DNA of 64,000 nt from Brevibacillus laterosporus (GTDB lineage Bacteria; Bacillota; Bacilli; Brevibacillales; Brevibacillaceae). Shown in pieces: positions 38,656-50,883 of this stretch. Within the stretch, counting starts at the first letter, position 1. Every line of letters begins with the position of its first letter. Both the position numbers and the translations under genes were made by a program. The notes under the pieces are model-generated. The model worked only from the letters and a program-made list of their open reading frames with translations, was not told the origin of the DNA and did not search any database. The DNA lies in contig CP033464.1 of assembly GCA_007833815.1 (NCBI GenBank), forward strand, positions 1,497,501 to 1,561,500. Direction: 5' to 3'.

Positions 38656-39363
38656 ATGGCATTATTGGAACTAAAAGAAGTTCATACCTATTACGGGGGT
38701 ATTCATGCGTTAAAAGGTCTGAGTATTTCGGTAGAGCAAGGAGAAGTAGTGACTCTGATTGGTTCAAATGGGGCTGGTAAATCAACTACCTTAAAAGCCA
38801 TCTGTGGACAGGTACGGACAAAAGAAGGCCAGGTGTTCTTTGACGGGCAAAATATCACAGGTAAAAAGCCACATGATATATCTACATTAGGAATTGCCCA
38901 TGTACCAGAGGGAAGACGTATATTTCCAAAATTAACGGTCCGAGAAAACTTGGAGATGGGTGCTTTTTCTATAAAGGATAAGAGTGTGATTGATGAGGGA
39001 ATCGAACGAGCCTTTCATTATTTTCCACGCTTAAAAGAACGGATATCTCAAAAGGGTGGTACAATGTCGGGCGGTGAGCAACAAATGTTGGCTATCGCTC
39101 GTGGATTGATGATGAAGCCAAAAATTTTAATGCTAGATGAGCCTTCAATGGGTCTAGCTCCCATTTTGGTAGAGCAAATCTTCGAGATTGTCACAGAATT
39201 AAATCAAGAGGGCATGACTATCCTGTTAGTGGAACAGAATGCGAATCAAGCACTTTCCGTTGCGCATCGCGGATATGTCATTCAGACAGGCGAGATTATT
39301 TTAAAGGATGAAGCCAAAACGTTGCTATCAGATCCGCAGGTGCGAGAGGCATATTTAGCGTAA
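38656..39363 (+). CDS. livF: branched-chain amino acid ABC transporter, ATPase LivF
   Basis: This 235-residue ATPase has Walker A GSNGAGKSTTL, the LivF-type HVPEGRRIFPKLTVRENLEMG, signature MSGGEQQMLAIARG and Walker B ILMLDEPSMGLAP. The start is ATG 38656 after GGGAGG; the frame open to 38533 overlaps livG and is rejected. A strong hairpin follows. Confidence 0.96.
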   Translation: MALLELKEVHTYYGGIHALKGLSISVEQGEVVTLIGSNGAGKSTTLKAICGQVRTKEGQVFFDGQNITGKKPHDISTLGIAHVPEGRRIFPKLTVRENLEMGAFSIKDKSVIDEGIERAFHYFPRLKERISQKGGTMSGGEQQMLAIARGLMMKPKILMLDEPSMGLAPILVEQIFEIVTELNQEGMTILLVEQNANQALSVAHRGYVIQTGEIILKDEAKTLLSDPQVREAYLA

Positions 39364-39390
39364 GTTTGGGCTGGTCCTATTTTCATAGAA

Positions 39391-39440
39391 AACCAACAAA
39401 ACCTTTGAATTTCATCAAGAATTCAAGGGTTTTGTTGGTT
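39391..39440. terminator. bidirectional terminator after livF
   Basis: The arms 39391-39411 and 39420-39440 form a 21-base-pair stem with one G-T pair (arm begins AACCAACAAAACC). It ends livJHMGF on the plus strand and the GH18 gene on the minus strand. Confidence 0.9.
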
Positions 39441-39453
39441 ACATCCCCTTACG

Positions 39454-40647
39454 TTACTGACTAGTATCTGTTTTCCAGACATTGATCTGTCTAGACAGGT
39501 TATCCCAAAGGGTTGGATCTTCTAAGCCCATGCGCCAAAGAGCTATCCCAGCCAAATCATATTTCTCGACCAAATCTAGCTTAGAGCGGGTGCTAAAATT
39601 GTTTTCAAACCAAGCGATATGCATATTTCCTTCTTGATCCATGTATTGCATATGTGGAGCATGACGCTCCTGATCCCAATTAAGAGTGGCTCCTCTGTTT
39701 TGGCTTTGCTCCATCAGACTCTTATAGGATTGATATACAGCTTTTTCTCCGTTGCTGTTCCAATTCCAGCCGTATCCAGCAACCCCGAGTAAGATTTTTT
39801 GTGCAGGAACACCTTGAGATAGTGCATAGCGTACAGTATCTTCTGTCCATTGAATGGAAGCAACAGGACCTGGTTCAGTCCGTGGATTATGTTCGTCATA
39901 GGCCATGATCACCAAGCGGTCGGCGTAACGACCTAGTAGCTTATAATCAAACCATGGTGACCATACGTTAGCACGTTCATCACCCGTATTAGCAGGAACG
40001 CTTACTGTGACAGTCTTGCCATGGAGGTGCATCAGCTGGGTTACGTTTTTGACAAATTGTGTGAAAGCGAATTTGTCTTCCAAATATAAATTTTCGATGT
40101 CCAAATTAATGCCGTCATAGCCCATAGAAAGCACTTCACGTTCTAAATTACGCAAAAAATAGCGTTGATTCGTAGGCTTGCGCAAGATTTCCCGTGCAAC
40201 TTCTTTTCCCTTTTGTATGGAATCATAGAACAGATTGTGAACTAATAGATAGACTTGCACCTGATTGGCGTGTGCCCGATCAATTATTTTTTGGCGTTCT
40301 TTTTTGGAAAGAGTAGATTGCATATATCCAGGATTTTTTTCATCTAGTTTGTACCAAAAAGGTGCAATCATGCTAAGTTGTTCATGTTGGGCAGACAAGG
40401 TAGGGAGAGACCCAGGGTAAGGATCTTCCGACTCTGTATAAAAACCAAGAACTTCTCGTGGGCGAGAGGTAGGTACTACATTTTTCAATGTGGTAGTAGT
40501 CTGCTGAACGGACGCAAAATGGGGAGAGGTACTCCTGTCGGGGGCGGCAGACTTACCTTGGTAGGTAGGGCCAGATTGACAAGAAGCTACCAACAAAGAG
40601 CTAATCACCAGCAACAAGATGAAGATGCGTGAGAAGAGACGTGGCAT
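39454..40647 (-). CDS. glycoside hydrolase family 18 lipoprotein
   Basis: This 397-residue protein has a lipoprotein signal with Cys23 in LVASC and then a GH18 TIM-barrel domain. The catalytic motif YDGINLDIE supplies Asp178, Asp183 and the acid Glu185, and the barrel strand near the end reads YDLAGIALWRMG. No LysM or carbohydrate-binding domain is seen. It resembles spore-cortex or cell-wall active GH18 proteins of Bacilli (YaaH/YdhD/YvbX type); the true substrate (peptidoglycan or chitin-like) is not known. It is a single gene between convergent livF and the two-component system. Confidence 0.87.
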   Translation of the reverse strand: MPRLFSRIFILLLVISSLLVASCQSGPTYQGKSAAPDRSTSPHFASVQQTTTTLKNVVPTSRPREVLGFYTESEDPYPGSLPTLSAQHEQLSMIAPFWYKLDEKNPGYMQSTLSKKERQKIIDRAHANQVQVYLLVHNLFYDSIQKGKEVAREILRKPTNQRYFLRNLEREVLSMGYDGINLDIENLYLEDKFAFTQFVKNVTQLMHLHGKTVTVSVPANTGDERANVWSPWFDYKLLGRYADRLVIMAYDEHNPRTEPGPVASIQWTEDTVRYALSQGVPAQKILLGVAGYGWNWNSNGEKAVYQSYKSLMEQSQNRGATLNWDQERHAPHMQYMDQEGNMHIAWFENNFSTRSKLDLVEKYDLAGIALWRMGLEDPTLWDNLSRQINVWKTDTSQ

Positions 40648-40766
40648 TTCTTCTCTCCTTTCTTATTCAAGGTAGTATTATCCTGATTGTTAGTTTTAAC
40701 ATGTGGTAAATTGCAGAAACTTATACGCTTTTGTAAGGGGACAGGTATAACGTCTGAAAAATAATA

Positions 40767-40805
40767 AAAGCGGTAATCTGGAAGCGTACTCCAGATTACC
40801 GCTTT
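40767..40805. terminator. terminator of the two-component operon
   Basis: A perfect 16-base-pair stem (AAAGCGGTAATCTGGA and its complement) with a seven-base loop directly follows the kinase stop; on the minus strand it runs on as TTATTATTTTTC. Confidence 0.85.
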
Positions 40806-40806
40806 C

Positions 40807-42231
40807 TTATCCCAAATGAGATTGCTTCTGTGGCAATGTCGCAATAAACATAACACCTTGATGCTCAGATAAATTTTTGGCAGCAATATATCCTTCATGC
40901 GCTTCCAGAACAGCGCGAGCAATAGCAAGGCCTAAACCATGTTTGCCCGTTTTACCTTTGCGGAAACGTTGGAAAAGATATGGCATAATAGTTTCCTCAA
41001 TAGCTGGGCCATCATTGGAAATAGCAATTTCAATCTGCTCTTTTTCCTCTTTGGCAGTGATGGTAATCGTGGAATTGGCGTATCGTAGCTGATTTTCTAC
41101 AATATTAGTGAATGCACTGTAAAGCTGTTCGCCATCCCCTTCCATCGGTAGTGTATCAGGAATATCGATGTGCCATGCTAAATGTGGATGAAGAAGATGA
41201 TAGCGTTGATGTAGCAGACCAATCATTTCTGTTAAATCTAACGAAGTAAAGGTCATCATTCTATCAACTGATTCAACTTTTGTTAAATAGAGAAGTTGCT
41301 CTACCACATTTTCCAAACGGTTACTTTCCTCCATAATGATGGACAAGCCTTTTTGTGCCTCAGCACCCTGAAAAACTCCATCTATCAAGCCCTGTGCGTA
41401 GCCTTGAATCGCCATGATTGGCGTTTTTAATTCATGTGAGATATTTTGCACAAAATGTTGCTGGGATTCATCATGATCTTTCAATTGTTTTTTCATCATG
41501 TCAAAAGAGCGAGCTAACTGACCGATTTCATCCTTACGATCAACCATTAGGGGGATATCAAATTGACGGCGCGCAATTTTTTGACAAGATTCCTCCAAAC
41601 GGCGTAAGGGAGTGCTTAAATAACCACTAAACCAACCAGCCAGCAACAAGCTGACAAAGATAAAGAAAGCAAAGATGATGAAAAACTGCTTAGTAAGCAT
41701 GTTATTAATTTGAATGATTTCCTTTTCCTTTGTAAAGATCACAAGGTAGTAAGGGAATCCAAAATATTCCATTTTTTGACTTATCATCAGGAAATTTTCA
41801 TTTTCCCACTCGGTGCTTCCTTTATAAGGGGTTTTTCCTTTATGTGCAGAAGCTTCTTGGAAAAGCCCATTTGCAACCTTGAGCGGTATGCCTTCTTTCG
41901 GCATATGTTGAAAGCCAATTAGTTGTCCATCTTTACTAAAAACCATCATCTGAAAAGAAAAGTTATAGTTTTGTAACAATAACATCAGCATACGTGGTGA
42001 TGTGAATGATGGTAAGGGGACAAGCTCGTGTTGTTGTGTAAAGGAGATTTGATCAGATACTTTCTCAAACTCATCCTCTAGTAAAGAATACGTATTATCC
42101 AGCAAAATTTGCTTTAAGGTATAGGGATATAGAATAGCTACGCTTGCTCCAAGCACAATCGTCAAAGATAAAAACAGTAAAAAAATCTGCTTTGCTAGCG
42201 GCATGTTTTGTAAAGAAAATCTTCCTCTCAT
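40807..42231 (-). CDS. sensor histidine kinase
   Basis: This 474-residue membrane kinase has a membrane segment at about 15-36, an extracellular sensor domain (about 37-180), a second segment (182-204), a HAMP linker, a HisKA domain with phosphoacceptor His266 (NISHELKTP) and an HATPase_c domain with the G2 box KHGLGLAIARAVLEAHEG. The stimulus is unknown. It is coupled to the response-regulator gene by an ATGA overlap, and both are divergent from yerB. Confidence 0.93.
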   Translation of the reverse strand: MRGRFSLQNMPLAKQIFLLFLSLTIVLGASVAILYPYTLKQILLDNTYSLLEDEFEKVSDQISFTQQHELVPLPSFTSPRMLMLLLQNYNFSFQMMVFSKDGQLIGFQHMPKEGIPLKVANGLFQEASAHKGKTPYKGSTEWENENFLMISQKMEYFGFPYYLVIFTKEKEIIQINNMLTKQFFIIFAFFIFVSLLLAGWFSGYLSTPLRRLEESCQKIARRQFDIPLMVDRKDEIGQLARSFDMMKKQLKDHDESQQHFVQNISHELKTPIMAIQGYAQGLIDGVFQGAEAQKGLSIIMEESNRLENVVEQLLYLTKVESVDRMMTFTSLDLTEMIGLLHQRYHLLHPHLAWHIDIPDTLPMEGDGEQLYSAFTNIVENQLRYANSTITITAKEEKEQIEIAISNDGPAIEETIMPYLFQRFRKGKTGKHGLGLAIARAVLEAHEGYIAAKNLSEHQGVMFIATLPQKQSHLG

Positions 42232-42941
42232 TTGGTCATCCGGTAGCCAAAGCCATACACCGTCTCCAACGGAAAATCAGGCATCTTTTTACGAATCCGT
42301 TTCACCAGATCATCCACGGCACGATCTGATCCGATATAATCATCGCCCCAAACAGCCGTAAGGATTTGCTCACGTTGTAAGGCTTGACCTTGATTTTTAA
42401 TAAAATAAAGCACCAGATCAAACTCTTTTGTAGTCAGATCAATTATTTCCTCGTTTTCTTTAACTAGCCTTCCTTTTTCAGAAATGAAATACTGGGAGAC
42501 ATTCATCCAGTCTTCATACACTACGGGGGCTTGGGTAGCTGTTGCAGGGAGTACAGTTTTTTCATAGGTGCGATGCAGCAACCGCTGGGCACGGATAACT
42601 AGTTCGCGAGGCAAAAAAGGCTTTGCCAGATAGTCGTCACTACCAAGTTCCAGACCAATAATTTTATCAATATCTTGATCACGAGCAGAAATGAACATAA
42701 TAGGGACATCTTCCCACTTATTTCGAATTAGTCTAAGAAGCTCGTACCCATCTATATCAGGCAACATAATATCAAGAATCCACAAGTGTGGTTTCGTATC
42801 ATCTAGGACAGCTAATACCTCCTCACCGCTTTGGAAGGTTTTCACTTCAAATCCTGCGCGTACGAGGTAGGAACGCAATAGTTCTAATAAATTAGTTTCA
42901 TCATCAACCAGATAAACAAGATAAGGTGTGGTCTGAGTCAT
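42228..42941 (-). CDS. OmpR/PhoB-family response regulator
   Basis: This 237-residue regulator has a receiver domain with the acidic pair VDDE (residues 12-15), phosphoacceptor Asp57 (WILDIMLPDIDG) and Lys in AKPFLPREL, then a winged-helix DNA-binding domain (TTKEFDLVLYF, VDDLVKRIRKK). The start is ATG 42941, six bases after GGAAGG; a GTG two codons earlier would abut the binding site. It forms a two-gene operon with the kinase. Targets are unknown. Confidence 0.93.
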   Translation of the reverse strand: MTQTTPYLVYLVDDETNLLELLRSYLVRAGFEVKTFQSGEEVLAVLDDTKPHLWILDIMLPDIDGYELLRLIRNKWEDVPIMFISARDQDIDKIIGLELGSDDYLAKPFLPRELVIRAQRLLHRTYEKTVLPATATQAPVVYEDWMNVSQYFISEKGRLVKENEEIIDLTTKEFDLVLYFIKNQGQALQREQILTAVWGDDYIGSDRAVDDLVKRIRKKMPDFPLETVYGFGYRMTK

Positions 42942-43089
42942 GGTCACCCTTCCTTTCTATATATCATAGTAACATAGCTTACGTAAAAACATGTGGGAAC
43001 TAGATAGAAGGAATGTGGGAAAGTTGTGGCAGGAATCATGCAGGAGTTGCTCGAAAAATAGTAGGGACAGAAAGGAGTGAAACATCCAT

Positions 43090-44133
43090 ATGACAAAGTT
43101 CTGGAAGTATGCGGTTGTTGTTCTTACAGCATCGTCTATACTGGCATCGTGCAACCCGCTTGCAAATAAAGAACAAGCACCGCAGCCAAATCCGGTGACG
43201 CCACCTGTATCCGAACCTTTGCAAGAGAAGACGTTTCCTTATACGGCTCCATTAACAGGAATGGGGGTGGATGAGCGAATTGATCACCGTCCTGTTATGG
43301 TTATGGTTAATAATCATCCGAAAGCAAGACCTCAATCAGGACTTGATAAAGCGGATATCGTGTACGAAGTGCTGTCTGAGGGGGAAGTGACGCGATTTCT
43401 AGCCATTTTTCACAGCCAGACACCTAAAATGATTGGACCGGTGCGAAGTATTCGTCCGTACTTTATTAAGTTGGGTAGAGGATTTGATTCCATTCTTGTA
43501 CATGTTGGCGGAAGTCCAGATGCTCTTAATACCCTTAAAGGCGCAGATGACGCCATTAATGAAATTAGTAACGGTGCATACTTCTGGCGAGAAAAATTCC
43601 GTACTGCCCCCCATAACGTGTACACTGACCTGAGCCATATCGAGAAGGCAATGCAGGCGAAAAATATGCGTATGACTTCTGATCTACCTTTCTTCCCGTT
43701 CCTGCCCAAGGATGCCAAAATAGAGGAGGGGCAGTCTGCGGTAGAGATTAAGATTAAACCGCATCCCCAATATTCACTCAGCTACAAGTATGATGCTGAT
43801 AAGGAAAAATATTTACGTTTTACGCAAGGAGAAGTCCATAAGGATTTAACCACAGATAAACAATTAGAAATTACGAATATACTAGTGATTTCTTCTAAGC
43901 ATCAGGTGTTAGATAACGAAGGGCGTCGAGAAGTCGATATAACTGGTCCAGGAGACGGGTATTTGTTCCAGCAAGGAAGGGCAAAACCAATCAAATGGGT
44001 AAGAAAAGATGGTATTATTCGAGCATATGAGAATACTGCTCTAACCAAGGAAATCCCGTTACTTTCAGGGAACACCTGGGTAAATATTGTGCCTAATACA
44101 CCAAATATGGATCAGCACCTTAGCTTTCAATAA
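43090..44133 (+). CDS. yerB: YerB-like DUF3048 lipoprotein
   Basis: This 347-residue protein has a lipoprotein signal (lipobox ILASC, Cys about residue 19), a Pro-rich linker and the DUF3048 domain (RPVMVMVNNHPKARPQSGL, DIVYEVLSEGEVTRFLAIF, GPVRSIRPYF). It matches B. subtilis YerB by sequence character and by position before yerC-pcrB-pcrA. The function of the family is unknown. Confidence 0.9.
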   Translation: MTKFWKYAVVVLTASSILASCNPLANKEQAPQPNPVTPPVSEPLQEKTFPYTAPLTGMGVDERIDHRPVMVMVNNHPKARPQSGLDKADIVYEVLSEGEVTRFLAIFHSQTPKMIGPVRSIRPYFIKLGRGFDSILVHVGGSPDALNTLKGADDAINEISNGAYFWREKFRTAPHNVYTDLSHIEKAMQAKNMRMTSDLPFFPFLPKDAKIEEGQSAVEIKIKPHPQYSLSYKYDADKEKYLRFTQGEVHKDLTTDKQLEITNILVISSKHQVLDNEGRREVDITGPGDGYLFQQGRAKPIKWVRKDGIIRAYENTALTKEIPLLSGNTWVNIVPNTPNMDQHLSFQ

Positions 44134-44274
44134 CCAAACTTTAGGAAACAGACAAATTTGAGAAACATCGTCTTGCACAGGGAAGCCTTTTGCTCTATCA
44201 TGAAAGCAGAACTTTAGTACATAAAAACTTTACAGAGAGAAAAAGTTCCCAAGACGATCACGGGGTGATTTTTC

Positions 44275-44565
44275 ATGCAATTGGAGAAATTAAAAGGTAA
44301 GGGAATTGAACAACTGTTTGAAGCGATCTTGTCTTTAAAAGACATGGAAGAATGCTATAAATTTTTTGACGATCTATGCACGGTAAATGAGATGCAGTCA
44401 CTAGCTCAGCGTTTAGAAGTAGCGCGTATGCTACGCAAAGGATATACGTATAACCACATTGAATCGGAGACAGGTGCGAGCACGGCGACGATCTCTCGCG
44501 TCAAGCGTTGCCTCAACTACGGTAATGATGGTTACCAACTAGCATTGGATCGGATCGGTAAATAA
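44275..44565 (+). CDS. yerC: TrpR-like regulator YerC
   Basis: This 96-residue protein belongs to the TrpR/YerC/YecD family. The helix-turn-helix is seen in VARMLRKGYTYNHIESETGASTATISRVKR (given as HTH around residues 47-77). It precedes pcrB by 15 bases, as in B. subtilis. It is a DNA-binding protein by family; whether it responds to tryptophan is not established. Confidence 0.92.
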   Translation: MQLEKLKGKGIEQLFEAILSLKDMEECYKFFDDLCTVNEMQSLAQRLEVARMLRKGYTYNHIESETGASTATISRVKRCLNYGNDGYQLALDRIGK

Positions 44566-44580
44566 AGCGGAGGTATCAAC

Positions 44581-45282
44581 GTGATTGAATTTAGCAACTG
44601 GCGACATGCTTTTAAACTTGATCCAGAAAAGCCTATTGAAGATGATCAATTGGAGCAAATCTGTGAGTCGGGTACAGATGCGATTATTGTCGGGGGTACA
44701 CTAGGAGTCACATTTGACAACACGCTAGACTTGATGTCGCGCATTAGACGATATGCTGTACCGTGTTTGCTGGAGGTTTCCAACTTGCAAGCCATTGTTC
44801 CAGGCTTTGATGGATACTTTATACCTATCGTGTTAAATGCAAGCAATCCTGACGTGATTTTTGCTCCACATGTTGAGGCATTAAGCTCATACGGAAGCTA
44901 CATACATTGGGACGATATTGTAGCGGAAGGGTATCTGGTGTTTAACCAGGACTCGGCTGTTGCTGAGGTAACCAGAGCACGTGCTATTTTGTCTAAAGAA
45001 GAAGCCAAAGCCTATGTGCAGACGGCTACGAAACTATGTCGTTTGCCAATCGTGTATGTGGAATACAGCGGTACATATGGCGATCCACAGATGGTTGAAG
45101 CCTGCAAAACCGCTCTGGACGAGGGGCATCTTATGTATGGTGGCGGAATTACAGATACGGACAAGGCTCGGGAAATGGCAGCTATTGCTGATACGGTGGT
45201 TGTTGGTAATATCATCTATGATTCTCTGGAAAAGGCTCTATCTACTGTAGCTGCGGTAAAAGAGACAGAGCGTCGCTTTTAG
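44581..45282 (+). CDS. pcrB: heptaprenylglyceryl phosphate synthase
   Basis: PcrB joins heptaprenyl diphosphate to glycerol-1-phosphate, giving an archaeal-type ether lipid precursor found in Bacillales. The 233-residue TIM-barrel protein shows DAIIVGGTLGVTFDN, VEYSGTYGDP and the phosphate-binding MYGGGITDTDKAREMA. The start is GTG 44581 after GGAGG. It stands between yerC and pcrA as in B. subtilis, followed by its own terminator. Confidence 0.94.
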   Translation: MIEFSNWRHAFKLDPEKPIEDDQLEQICESGTDAIIVGGTLGVTFDNTLDLMSRIRRYAVPCLLEVSNLQAIVPGFDGYFIPIVLNASNPDVIFAPHVEALSSYGSYIHWDDIVAEGYLVFNQDSAVAEVTRARAILSKEEAKAYVQTATKLCRLPIVYVEYSGTYGDPQMVEACKTALDEGHLMYGGGITDTDKAREMAAIADTVVVGNIIYDSLEKALSTVAAVKETERRF

Positions 45283-45312
45283 TTCAGCTTTTCTAACACA
45301 TGACTTTAAAGT

Positions 45313-45349
45313 AAACTCCTTGAGCCAAAGCCGAGGAGTTTCTTTTCTT
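45313..45349 (+). terminator. pcrB terminator
   Basis: AAACTCCT pairs with AGGAGTTT across a 13-base loop, followed by CTTTTCTTT. Confidence 0.8.
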
Positions 45350-45489
45350 TCAAATATATTTGGAATAAAAAAGGAGTCTTTTTTCCTAAAAGAGTGAGTA
45401 GCGTAACAAGTAAAGTTATGACAAAATAGGAACATATGCTTTCTTTTGGGGCGAAGCAAAAAGAGGCAAAGCGAAAGGTGGCTTACGGC

Positions 45490-47847
45490 ATGGTAACTCA
45501 AGATAATTTTTTCACGGGTTTGAATCCTGAACAGAAAAAAGCGGTGGAGACCACAGAAGGCCCTGTGCTAATTCTGGCTGGTGCTGGTAGTGGTAAAACC
45601 CGTGTCCTTACCCAACGAATTTCGTATCTAGTTGGTTATAAACAGGTATTTCCTTGGAGCATTCTAGCGATTACCTTTACGAATAAAGCAGCTCGTGAGA
45701 TGAAGGCTCGCGTAGAAAGATTGGTTGGTCGGGAAGCAGGCGCGGATGACATCTGGATTTCTACCTTCCATTCTCTTTGTGTACGTATTTTACGAAGAGA
45801 TATAGATCGGATTAACATTAGCCGTAATTTTACCATATTGGATGCTGGGGATCAGTTGACAGTGGTGAAGCAGTGCATGAAGGAATTAAATATCGATGTG
45901 AAAAAATTTGAACCACGTTCCATTTTAGGTGCGATTAGTGGAGCAAAAAACGAATTACTTGATCCTAAACGTTATGAACAAGTGGCGGGAGATCAATTCC
46001 AGCGCATTGTTTCGCAAGTTTATGAACTATACATGAAAAAGCTGAAAAGCAATCAGTCTCTTGATTTTGATGATCTAATCATGACGACGATTCGTTTATT
46101 TAAGGAAGTACCAGAAGTACTGGAATTCTATCAACGCAAATTCAAATACATTCATGTAGATGAGTATCAGGATACCAACCGTGCCCAATATATGCTGATT
46201 AGTATGCTTGCTGACATGCATAAAAATATTTGTTGTGTAGGTGACGCAGACCAAAGTATTTATAAATGGCGTGGTGCTGATATTTCTATCATTCTTAACT
46301 TTGAGAAGGAATATTCTAATGCGAAATTAATCAAGCTGGAGCAAAACTATCGTTCCACTAAAAACATCCTAGAAGCAGCTAACCATGTTATTAAAAATAA
46401 CAAGAACCGCAAAGAGAAGAACCTGTGGACTAATCAGGAGGCAGGGGAAAAAATTTATTGCTATCAAGCCGAATCAGAGCATGACGAAGCTTACTTTGTC
46501 GTGGATACGATTCGTGAACAACTGAAAACCTATAAAAGATACGACAAATTTGCCATTTTATATCGTACGAATGCCCAGTCACGTGTAATGGAGGATGTGT
46601 TGGTTAAATCGACTATTCCTTATAAAATCGTCGGAGGCACGAAGTTCTACGATCGCAAAGAGATTAAAGATGTGTTGGCTTATCTACGTCTGGTGTCCAA
46701 TCCTGACGATGACATCAGCTTGACGCGTATCATTAATGTACCAAAACGTAATATCGGGGATACTACGGTGGAAAAGCTACAAGCCTATGCAGGCGCACAT
46801 GGACTGACGCTCTTTCAATCCGTACAGGAAGTAGCATATATGGGACTTGCCTCCCGGACAACCAATGCCATTTTAGCCTTCTCTGATATGATGAAAAACG
46901 TAATTCAGATGGTTGATTATTTAAGTGTAACCGAGCTTGTGGAGGAAATCTTAAAACAATCGGGTTACCGTGAATCGCTGAAAGAAGATAAATCGCTAGA
47001 AGCAGCAGCCCGCTTAGAGAATATCGATGAGTTTCTGTCTGTTACCCAAGAGTTCGAGAAGAAAAGTGAAGACAAGACCTTGCTTGCTTTCCTAACTGAT
47101 CTAGCTTTGGTGGCAGATATTGATTCTCTTGGCAATGATGGAACAGAAGAAGCCATACCAGATGAGGGACAAGTAGTGTTAATGACTTTGCACAGCGCCA
47201 AAGGTTTGGAGTTTCCTGTTGTCTTCTTAGTTGGCATGGAGGAAGGGGTTTTCCCACATAGTCGTGCTTTGTTTGATGAGAGTGAAATGGAAGAGGAACG
47301 CCGACTAGCTTATGTGGGAATTACTCGTGCAGAGCAAAAATTATTTATGACACGAGCAAGAATGCGTACGCTATACGGACGTACAAATATGAATATGCAA
47401 TCTCGCTTTTTTGCCGAAATTCCAAGTGAACTGCTTGATGGTGACCTTGGATCAGTTGGTGGGTCGGAAGGCGGTTTTGGTTCTAGTGGTGGTTTTGGAT
47501 CAGGGTCAGGCTTTGGTGCCAGCCGGGGAGGTCAAGCTGGACGCTTTGGAGCAGGCGCACGTACAGGCAATACATTTGGACGTTCGCCTAAACCAACAGA
47601 ATCAACTGTCACTATGCAACCAAGTGCGTTTCGTGGGTTACATCAAACGACAAAACTGCCAACGCACGGAGCAGCATCTAGTGCAGATTGGAAAGTAGGA
47701 GACAAGGCTAAGCACGGTAAATGGGGGACAGGGACGGTGGTTAGCGTCAAGGGTGCCGGTGATAACACAGAGCTGGACATTGCTTTTCCAAGCCCAGTAG
47801 GAATCAAAAAATTGCTCGCTAAGTTTGCTCCTATTGAAAAAGGTTGA
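45490..47847 (+). CDS. pcrA: ATP-dependent DNA helicase PcrA
   Basis: PcrA is the essential SF1A 3'-5' helicase for repair, replication-conflict resolution and rolling-circle plasmid replication. The 785-residue protein has motif I AGAGSGKT, motif [13 protein letters not shown], motif [23 protein letters not shown] and motif [15 protein letters not shown] Gly/Ser-rich linker (about residues 653-702) leads to the C-terminal Tudor-like domain ([21 protein letters not shown]) known in relatives to contact RNA polymerase. The start is ATG 45490, eight bases after GAAAGGTGG; 18 upstream in-frame codons lack a site. ligA follows, as in B. subtilis. Confidence 0.97.
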   Translation: MVTQDNFFTGLNPEQKKAVETTEGPVLILAGAGSGKTRVLTQRISYLVGYKQVFPWSILAITFTNKAAREMKARVERLVGREAGADDIWISTFHSLCVRILRRDIDRINISRNFTILDAGDQLTVVKQCMKELNIDVKKFEPRSILGAISGAKNELLDPKRYEQVAGDQFQRIVSQVYELYMKKLKSNQSLDFDDLIMTTIRLFKEVPEVLEFYQRKFKYIHVDEYQDTNRAQYMLISMLADMHKNICCVGDADQSIYKWRGADISIILNFEKEYSNAKLIKLEQNYRSTKNILEAANHVIKNNKNRKEKNLWTNQEAGEKIYCYQAESEHDEAYFVVDTIREQLKTYKRYDKFAILYRTNAQSRVMEDVLVKSTIPYKIVGGTKFYDRKEIKDVLAYLRLVSNPDDDISLTRIINVPKRNIGDTTVEKLQAYAGAHGLTLFQSVQEVAYMGLASRTTNAILAFSDMMKNVIQMVDYLSVTELVEEILKQSGYRESLKEDKSLEAAARLENIDEFLSVTQEFEKKSEDKTLLAFLTDLALVADIDSLGNDGTEEAIPDEGQVVLMTLHSAKGLEFPVVFLVGMEEGVFPHSRALFDESEMEEERRLAYVGITRAEQKLFMTRARMRTLYGRTNMNMQSRFFAEIPSELLDGDLGSVGGSEGGFGSSGGFGSGSGFGASRGGQAGRFGAGARTGNTFGRSPKPTESTVTMQPSAFRGLHQTTKLPTHGAASSADWKVGDKAKHGKWGTGTVVSVKGAGDNTELDIAFPSPVGIKKLLAKFAPIEKG

Positions 47848-49884
<2,037 letters not shown>

Positions 49885-49921
49885 GTGGGCTGAGGAGATA
49901 TTAAGCAAAGGTGTGAAGGTG

Positions 49922-50863
49922 ATGAAGAGATTCACGCTTAAACAGCTGGGAGCAAGCTTTGGTGTGCTCCTTTTGCTCAGCGGTTGTGCAACTGCAACGC
50001 AAAAGTCAGTTGAGCCAGACGTTGTAGATATGAGCCAGACTGCGGAGGAACCAAAAGTGAAGCAAGCGGTTAAACTGGCGCAGATAACAGGAGAATTGAC
50101 GTACCAGGATGTGTTGCAAAAAGGAGACAGTATAAATTCTCTGGCCTTAGATCAAGGTGGGGAGCAAGTCTGGCTGGCAACGCATGCGGGGCTCTATGCT
50201 TCTGCTGACCATGGATTGTGGGGAGCAGTTACTGATGAGATGGAACATGCAAATGTAAAGAGCATTTATTTTGATCCTACGAAGCCAAAAGGGGTCTATG
50301 TAGCTGGAGCAAATGTATGCAAGGTGTCTAAAGATGGTGGGAAAACCTGGAAAAAAATAGATAAAGGGTTGCCCAAGGAATATGACATTCAATCTCTAAT
50401 CGGGGTTCCGACCAGTAAAGGTACATCCCTCTATGCATTTGTGAATCGAGAAGGCGTATACGAATCCAAGGATGCTGGAGCTAATTGGCAGTTACAATTT
50501 CCGCTCGATACAGTAGAAGGGTATGATTTGGATTATGTACCCAGAGAGCAAAAATTGTACGTACTAACTCAAAACGAAGTGTTATCTGTAGATATACATG
50601 GTGGAGATTGGCAGAATGAATGGCGCGAGGGTGACTCACATATTTACTCCATTGCGGCCAATAAATCCAACGATGCTTTATATGCAGCCAGTGATAAAGG
50701 TATCTTACTCAAGGATGGCAAGGAATGGACTCTTCTATCCTCTGAACTACCAGAAAAACTGATTAATATCTCCTACGGTACAGCCGATACACCTATCATC
50801 GGAATTGGAGAATCAGCCCAAATTTATAAATACAGCCAAGAAAAGTGGAAAAAGTGGGAGTAG
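49922..50863 (+). CDS. lipoprotein with a predicted BNR/Ycf48-like beta-propeller
   Basis: I do not recognise an exact family. The 313-residue protein has a lipoprotein signal (LLLLSGC, Cys about residue 22) and then repeated units with BNR-type boxes (KVSKDGGKTWKKI, YESKDAGANWQL, YAASDKGILLKDGKEWTLL), spaced about 40-50 residues apart, which suggest a beta-propeller of the sialidase/Ycf48 type. The start is ATG 49922 after AAAGGTG. It is placed between ligA and the CamS-like gene (20 bases before it), so it probably belongs to that transcript; a role at the cell surface is inferred. Confidence 0.75.
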   Translation: MKRFTLKQLGASFGVLLLLSGCATATQKSVEPDVVDMSQTAEEPKVKQAVKLAQITGELTYQDVLQKGDSINSLALDQGGEQVWLATHAGLYASADHGLWGAVTDEMEHANVKSIYFDPTKPKGVYVAGANVCKVSKDGGKTWKKIDKGLPKEYDIQSLIGVPTSKGTSLYAFVNREGVYESKDAGANWQLQFPLDTVEGYDLDYVPREQKLYVLTQNEVLSVDIHGGDWQNEWREGDSHIYSIAANKSNDALYAASDKGILLKDGKEWTLLSSELPEKLINISYGTADTPIIGIGESAQIYKYSQEKWKKWE

Positions 50864-50883
50864 ACAAGTAAGGAGTTTGCAAT

